Shown here piece after piece: positions 12,615-15,129 of a stretch of DNA of 15,129 bases; the first letter of the stretch is position 1; each line of letters begins with the position of its first letter. The notes beneath the pieces are model-generated. The model saw only the letters and a program-made list of their open reading frames with translations, did no database searches and had not been told where the DNA came from. Position numbers and translations under genes: made by a program. Source of the stretch: SKVL01 sp051745565. GTDB taxonomy: Bacteria; Patescibacteriota; Minisyncoccia; Phycocordibacterales; CSBR16-193. Where the stretch lies: the NCBI GenBank assembly GCA_051745565.1, contig JBNJEF010000015.1:1-15129 (forward strand), in the 5' to 3' direction.

Positions 12615-12650
12615 TATTAATCCCAATTCTATTTGGATCTTTTTTTTAAT

Positions 12651-12831
12651 AAAACCTATATTTGCACAAGTTGTTAACGGGGCTGATGACGGCGGCTCCG
12701 GGTCATATGTCGGAATAGGTTACTCAATTGATATTAAAGGTAACTTTATGCCGGAAGATGAGTTCAAGGGTGTTACTCATGCATCGTTCTATGTGTTCGG
12801 TAAAAAGATCCACTCCACAATAAGAGATTAG
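12651..12831 (+). pseudogene. 3' fragment of the 96-aa gene (59 codons)
   Basis: Encodes the identical C-terminal 59 residues of the 11170-11460 product but lacks the ATG, the membrane helix and the coupling to a DUF4153 gene. The frame is open upstream to an ATG at 12598, which would add MPSVFCINPNSIWIFFLI, a short hydrophobic start. However, that ATG is buried in the terminator hairpin and has no RBS or clear promoter, so translation is doubtful. All eleven differences from the intact copy are synonymous, meaning the fragment derives from a functional gene or is itself still selected. It lies directly upstream of the TspO-like gene. Confidence 0.7.
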
Positions 12832-12877
12832 TCATTTTTTATTACCACAGTATCTACGAAAAAGACCTTTAAAATGG

Positions 12878-12883
12878 TATAAT
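12878..12883 (+). promoter_or_regulatory. -10 box for a leaderless TspO-like transcript
   Basis: A perfect TATAAT, six bases (TTAACT), then the ATG at 12890; the predicted transcription start is the A of the start codon. No RBS is present. Confidence 0.7.
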
Positions 12884-12889
12884 TTAACT

Positions 12890-13654
12890 ATGAAAAACTT
12901 GGCTATAAAGATCGTTGCATCACTACTATATATCGCTATGGTAGTGGTCAATTTTATGGCAAACAGCTTGCCTATCAATGACCGCTCAACCGGTGAGATA
13001 TCGGATGCTTATCCTAATCTATTTGCACCGGCCGGTTTAACCTTTTCCATTTGGGGTCTTATTTACCTTTTACTTGCCGGCTTCGTTGTCTACCTATTTT
13101 TGAATAAGAGTAATAAGACAGAGGAGCTTTTTAAAAAGATCAACCCTTTCTTTATCATCACTTCCATCGCCAATATCTCTTGGATTTTCGCTTGGCATTA
13201 TGACTATATCGGTCTGTCGGTTCTAATTATGGCGTTTTTACTTTTCTCTCTTATAAAGATCGCCGATATTCTCCGAAAAGAGCAGTTTACATCAGTGGAA
13301 AAAATATTGATCTGGGCGCCTTTTAGTGTCTATTTCGGTTGGATAACAGTGGCAACCATCGCCAATATCACGGTCTTTTTAGTAAGTATCAACTGGGACG
13401 GATTCGGTATTGCCGATCATATTTGGACAGTTATCATTTTACTGATCGGTGCATTGATAGGAATTCTAAGGACACTTAAAGATAAAAATATTGCTTACGG
13501 TATGGTGTTGATCTGGGCATATTTGGGAATACTCTTAAAGCACACTTCCGCAGAGGGCTTTGATGGACAGTATCAAAGTATTATTGCCACAGTGATCATC
13601 TGTCTACTTCTTTTTGTATTTTTTGTGGGAAAGGTTATTTACAAAAGACGATAG
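12890..13654 (+). CDS. TspO/MBR-like (tryptophan-rich sensory protein) membrane protein
   Basis: A 254-aa polytopic protein with about seven hydrophobic helices. The N-terminal part carries LFAPAGLTFSIWGLIYLLLAG, ISWIFAWHY and APFSVYFGWITVATIANI, the pattern of the long (about 250-aa) TspO-related proteins usually annotated as tryptophan-rich sensory proteins. Classical TspO proteins are about 160 aa with five helices and bind porphyrins or cholesterol; the long relatives are uncharacterised, so ligand and role are not assigned. Conserved aromatic residues (Trp in FSIWGLIY, ISWIFAWHY, FGWITVA) are kept. Leaderless start with TATAAT six bases upstream. Monocistronic as far as visible; only a weak AGAG/CTCT hairpin follows, before the Nudix gene. 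Confidence 0.8.
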   Translation: MKNLAIKIVASLLYIAMVVVNFMANSLPINDRSTGEISDAYPNLFAPAGLTFSIWGLIYLLLAGFVVYLFLNKSNKTEELFKKINPFFIITSIANISWIFAWHYDYIGLSVLIMAFLLFSLIKIADILRKEQFTSVEKILIWAPFSVYFGWITVATIANITVFLVSINWDGFGIADHIWTVIILLIGALIGILRTLKDKNIAYGMVLIWAYLGILLKHTSAEGFDGQYQSIIATVIICLLLFVFFVGKVIYKRR

Positions 13655-13712
13655 TCGAACTGAATACTTCACATAGGCCCTGGAAGAGATATAAAGCTCT
13701 CTATCTATGATC

Positions 13713-13718
13713 TAATAT
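13713..13718 (+). promoter_or_regulatory. -10 box for a leaderless Nudix transcript
   Basis: TAATAT (13713-13718), six bases, ATG at 13725. A TATAAT (13719-13724) also abuts the ATG but is too close for a start at the A. The preceding CTCTATCTATGA resembles the CTATCTATAA before the secreted repeat protein at 12142. Confidence 0.5.
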
Positions 13719-13724
13719 TATAAT

Positions 13725-14234
13725 ATGACGCAAGTATCTTCTGAAATCACTTGGGAAGGTCACGAGACTATTCATACCTGGAAACTAACAGACACTCCTT
13801 GGCAGTATCAACCGGCAAGCCAAATCTATGGTATTTGTTATAACGATACCGGAAAGGTGCTCCTAATTAAAGATAAGAACTGGCAGATCCCCGGTGGAAA
13901 ACCGGAAAAAGACGAAACACCGGAAGAAACACTCCGTCGTGAGTTATGGGAAGAAGCACAGGTTGAAATAACCGATATTCGGCCACTAGGAGTTCAAGAA
14001 GTTTCTTTTCCTAATAATCCCAACAAAGAAGAAGGAGATCTGTACTATCAACATAGATATATCGCTCGTATTACAAAAATAAATCCTTCGCAACCGGATC
14101 CTGATACAGGTAAAACATGGGAACGTACTTTTGTCTCTTTTGAAGAGGCGAATGAACTAATGGGTTGGGGCGATCTCGGAGCAGAGATGTTCAAAGATGT
14201 AAAAGAAAAATGGAAGTCGAGTTTTAATTCTTAA
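13725..14234 (+). CDS. Nudix hydrolase family protein
   Basis: A 169-aa soluble protein with a Nudix box at residues 58-80: G58-x5-E64-x7-R72-E73-L74-W75-E76-E77-x-x-V80. All catalytic acidic residues are kept (RELWEE), so pyrophosphohydrolase activity on a nucleoside-diphosphate-linked substrate is expected. The usual glycine of the 'EExG' end is Gln79, a mild departure. The box is preceded by NWQIPGGKPE, the typical lead-in. Residues 1-30 (with ITWEGHETIHTWK) and the C-terminal helix (WGDLGAEMFKDVKEKW) lie outside the core and give no substrate hint. Leaderless-type start; no RBS. Separated by 51 bases from the next gene and no terminator is seen between them, so read-through is possible. 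Confidence 0.9.
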   Translation: MTQVSSEITWEGHETIHTWKLTDTPWQYQPASQIYGICYNDTGKVLLIKDKNWQIPGGKPEKDETPEETLRRELWEEAQVEITDIRPLGVQEVSFPNNPNKEEGDLYYQHRYIARITKINPSQPDPDTGKTWERTFVSFEEANELMGWGDLGAEMFKDVKEKWKSSFNS

Positions 14235-14273
14235 AAACTTCTTCGCTTCCTCGAAAAATCCACAGGGTTGTGG

Positions 14274-14279
14274 TTGAAT
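14274..14279 (+). promoter_or_regulatory. TTGAAT box six bases before the RhuM start
   Basis: TTGAAT-TAGATT-ATG, the third instance of the TTGAWT-TARANT-ATG layout in the window (others at 7640 and 9080). Confidence 0.35.
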
Positions 14280-14285
14280 TAGATT

Positions 14286-14878
14286 ATGAGTAAAAAAAAT
14301 GAAAAAGGAACTAATGTTGTTGTATATCAAACGCCAAGCGGGGCGATCGAGATAAAGGGAGACCTTGAGCGAGAAACTTTGTGGATCACCCAAAAACAAA
14401 TGGGGCAAATATTTGGTGTGGATGTCCGTACGATAAATGAGCATTTGAAAAATATTTTTAAAACCAAAGAACTGATTGAAAATTCAGTTATCCGGAAATT
14501 CCGGATAACTGCCGATGACGGTAAAATATATAATACAAACCATTATAACTTAGATGCCATCATTTCGGTTGGCTACCGAGTAAACTCAAAAACTGCGACG
14601 AAATTTCGTCAGTGGGCTACAAAAACTCTCCGCGATCATATCACCAAAGGCTTCACTGTAAACCGTACGCAGATCGGAAAGAACTACAAAGCTTTCATGG
14701 AAACGGTCTCCGATGTTCAGTCATTTTTGCATTTATCTGGTTTCTCAGGAAAGCCAAAAGCAAAAAGGCGGGGAATATAAACCCGGCCGCTTTAACCGCT
14801 CTGACTCTTCTTGTGGCTGAAAGCAACCCGATGAAAAAGGATCAAATGGCCGCCCTTGTGATACAGCTTTTGAAGTAA
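14286..14878 (+). pseudogene. RhuM/Fic-type gene with internal deletion and frameshift
   Basis: The first frame (14286-14780, 164 aa) carries an intact RhuM N-terminal region: VVYQTPSGAIEIKG, LWITQKQMGQIFGVDVRTIN (helix-turn-helix-like), HLKNIFKTKEL and YNLDAIISVGYRVNSKTATK, then FRQWATKTLRDHITKGF and NYKAFMETVSDVQ. Family proteins normally run to about 330 aa, ending in a Fic/Doc-like domain with HPFxDGNKR and then a tail like 'FAFVWFLRKA..NPAALTALTLLIAESNP'. Exactly that tail (FAFIWFLRKA, NPAALTALTLLVAESNP, MAALVIQLLK) is present here in a different frame, ending at 14878. The junction lies near 14715-14730. So the middle, about 130 residues with the Fic active site, is missing and the tail is out of frame. 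Read as a decayed toxin/virulence-type gene; the 164-aa product could still bind DNA. Confidence 0.75.
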
Positions 14879-15088
14879 ACATCACGTTTTAATTTTTTAA
14901 AAGATATATTCTCCGTTTTGAATGTAGAAAAATATACTGCATGATCAAGAAAAAGATGGAGTGCCTGGCATACTTGTATACAGCGTGATCTTAAAAATAG
15001 TTAATTAATAAAAGGAAAATATTGCCCATGGCGGTGACTTTTGGCGAAGTAGCTGTTAAAATAAGATTTTAAGTTTAGATATATATTT

Positions 15089-15129
15089 ATGTCCGTAGAT
15101 GACATTAGATCAGAACGTTTAAAGAAACT
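15089..15129 (+). CDS. Start of a gene cut by the window end; possible lysyl-tRNA synthetase
   Basis: An ATG opens a frame reading MSVDDIRSERLKKL to the last base. The 'xxxDxIRxERLKKL' start is typical of bacterial class II lysyl-tRNA synthetases, which follow it with a 'GxxPYP' element that lies outside the window. With only 13 complete codons this is a suggestion. There is no RBS; the upstream AT-rich TTTAGATATATATTT could be a -10 region. The 210 bases before it (14879-15088) contain no supported gene. Confidence 0.4.
   Translation, partial: MSVDDIRSERLKK

Larger units (their letters stand above)
12651..12885. repeat. Direct repeat copy 2 (3' part of the 96-aa gene)
   Basis: Second copy of 11280-11515. 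Here the repeat runs into a functional-looking promoter (TATAAT at 12878-12883), whereas copy 1 ends in a decayed version. This suggests the original order was the 96-aa gene followed directly by the TspO-like gene. Confidence 0.92.

Noticed and set aside
12598..12650. New N-terminus for the duplicated 59-residue domain
   Set aside because: The only ATG lies inside the terminator hairpin without RBS or promoter; kept as a pseudogene with the possibility noted.
15028..15072. 14-aa ORF starting MAVTFGEVAVK behind AAAGGAAAA
   Set aside because: Too short, weak RBS, no terminator or promoter pair, and no homology recognised.
1..15129. Alternative genetic code (UGA as Gly, known in some CPR groups)
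   Set aside because: TGA is used as the natural end of several genes (for example 453, 6915, 11173), and no gene needs read-through.
1..15129. CRISPR array, tRNA, rRNA or riboswitch
   Set aside because: No regularly spaced repeats, cloverleaf-like segment or recognisable RNA motif was seen by eye; a covariance-model search was not possible.

Overview
The window looks like an accessory stretch of a small, AT-rich bacterial genome, most likely a candidate phyla radiation (Patescibacteria/Parcubacteria-type) organism. That placement is an inference. It rests on short intergenic gaps, several start codons with a -10-like hexamer about 6 nt upstream and no Shine-Dalgarno sequence (leaderless style), many short unrecognised secreted or membrane proteins, and the gene families present. 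The code is standard: TGA ends several genes and no ORF reads through it.

Layout, left to right. (1) 70-1190: two unrecognised soluble proteins with strong Shine-Dalgarno sites, each followed by a hairpin terminator. (2) 1255-2389: a complete M20-family metallopeptidase and a bidirectional terminator. (3) 2388-5966: a mosaic. Two overlooked microprotein genes (37 and 35 aa) are divergent from a truncated M20 gene that runs into a broken IS30-type transposase remnant. Next comes a large secreted S8 (subtilisin-like) protease with two Ig-like domains. Then a second copy of the same 343-bp segment (microprotein plus M20 5' end) leads into an intact second M20 peptidase (5848-6915). (4) 7036-8554: an L,D-transpeptidase-family protein and an SppA-like S49 peptidase. 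(5) 8674-11460: a small membrane protein on the minus strand with a near-consensus promoter, then a DUF4153 membrane protein translationally coupled to a 96-aa anchored protein. (6) 11530-12885: a sigma-70-like factor on the minus strand and a divergent secreted two-repeat protein, enclosed by an intact 96-aa gene on one side and a second copy of its last 59 codons on the other. (7) 12890-15129: a TspO/MBR-like membrane protein, a Nudix hydrolase, a RhuM/Fic-type gene with an internal deletion and frameshift, and the first codons of what may be lysyl-tRNA synthetase.

How it fits together. Cell-envelope and proteolysis functions dominate: S8, S49, two M20 peptidases, an L,D-transpeptidase and a sigma factor. 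A secreted endoprotease plus intracellular di/tripeptidases would suit an organism that scavenges peptides. The most unusual point is that two separate cargo blocks (S8 protease with IS remnant; sigma factor with secreted repeat protein) are each bracketed by direct partial copies of the neighbouring gene. The differences between copies are entirely synonymous in the microprotein and in the 96-aa gene. This points to insertion by recombination with a diverged but functional homologue. It also supports the 35-aa microprotein being a genuine translated gene.
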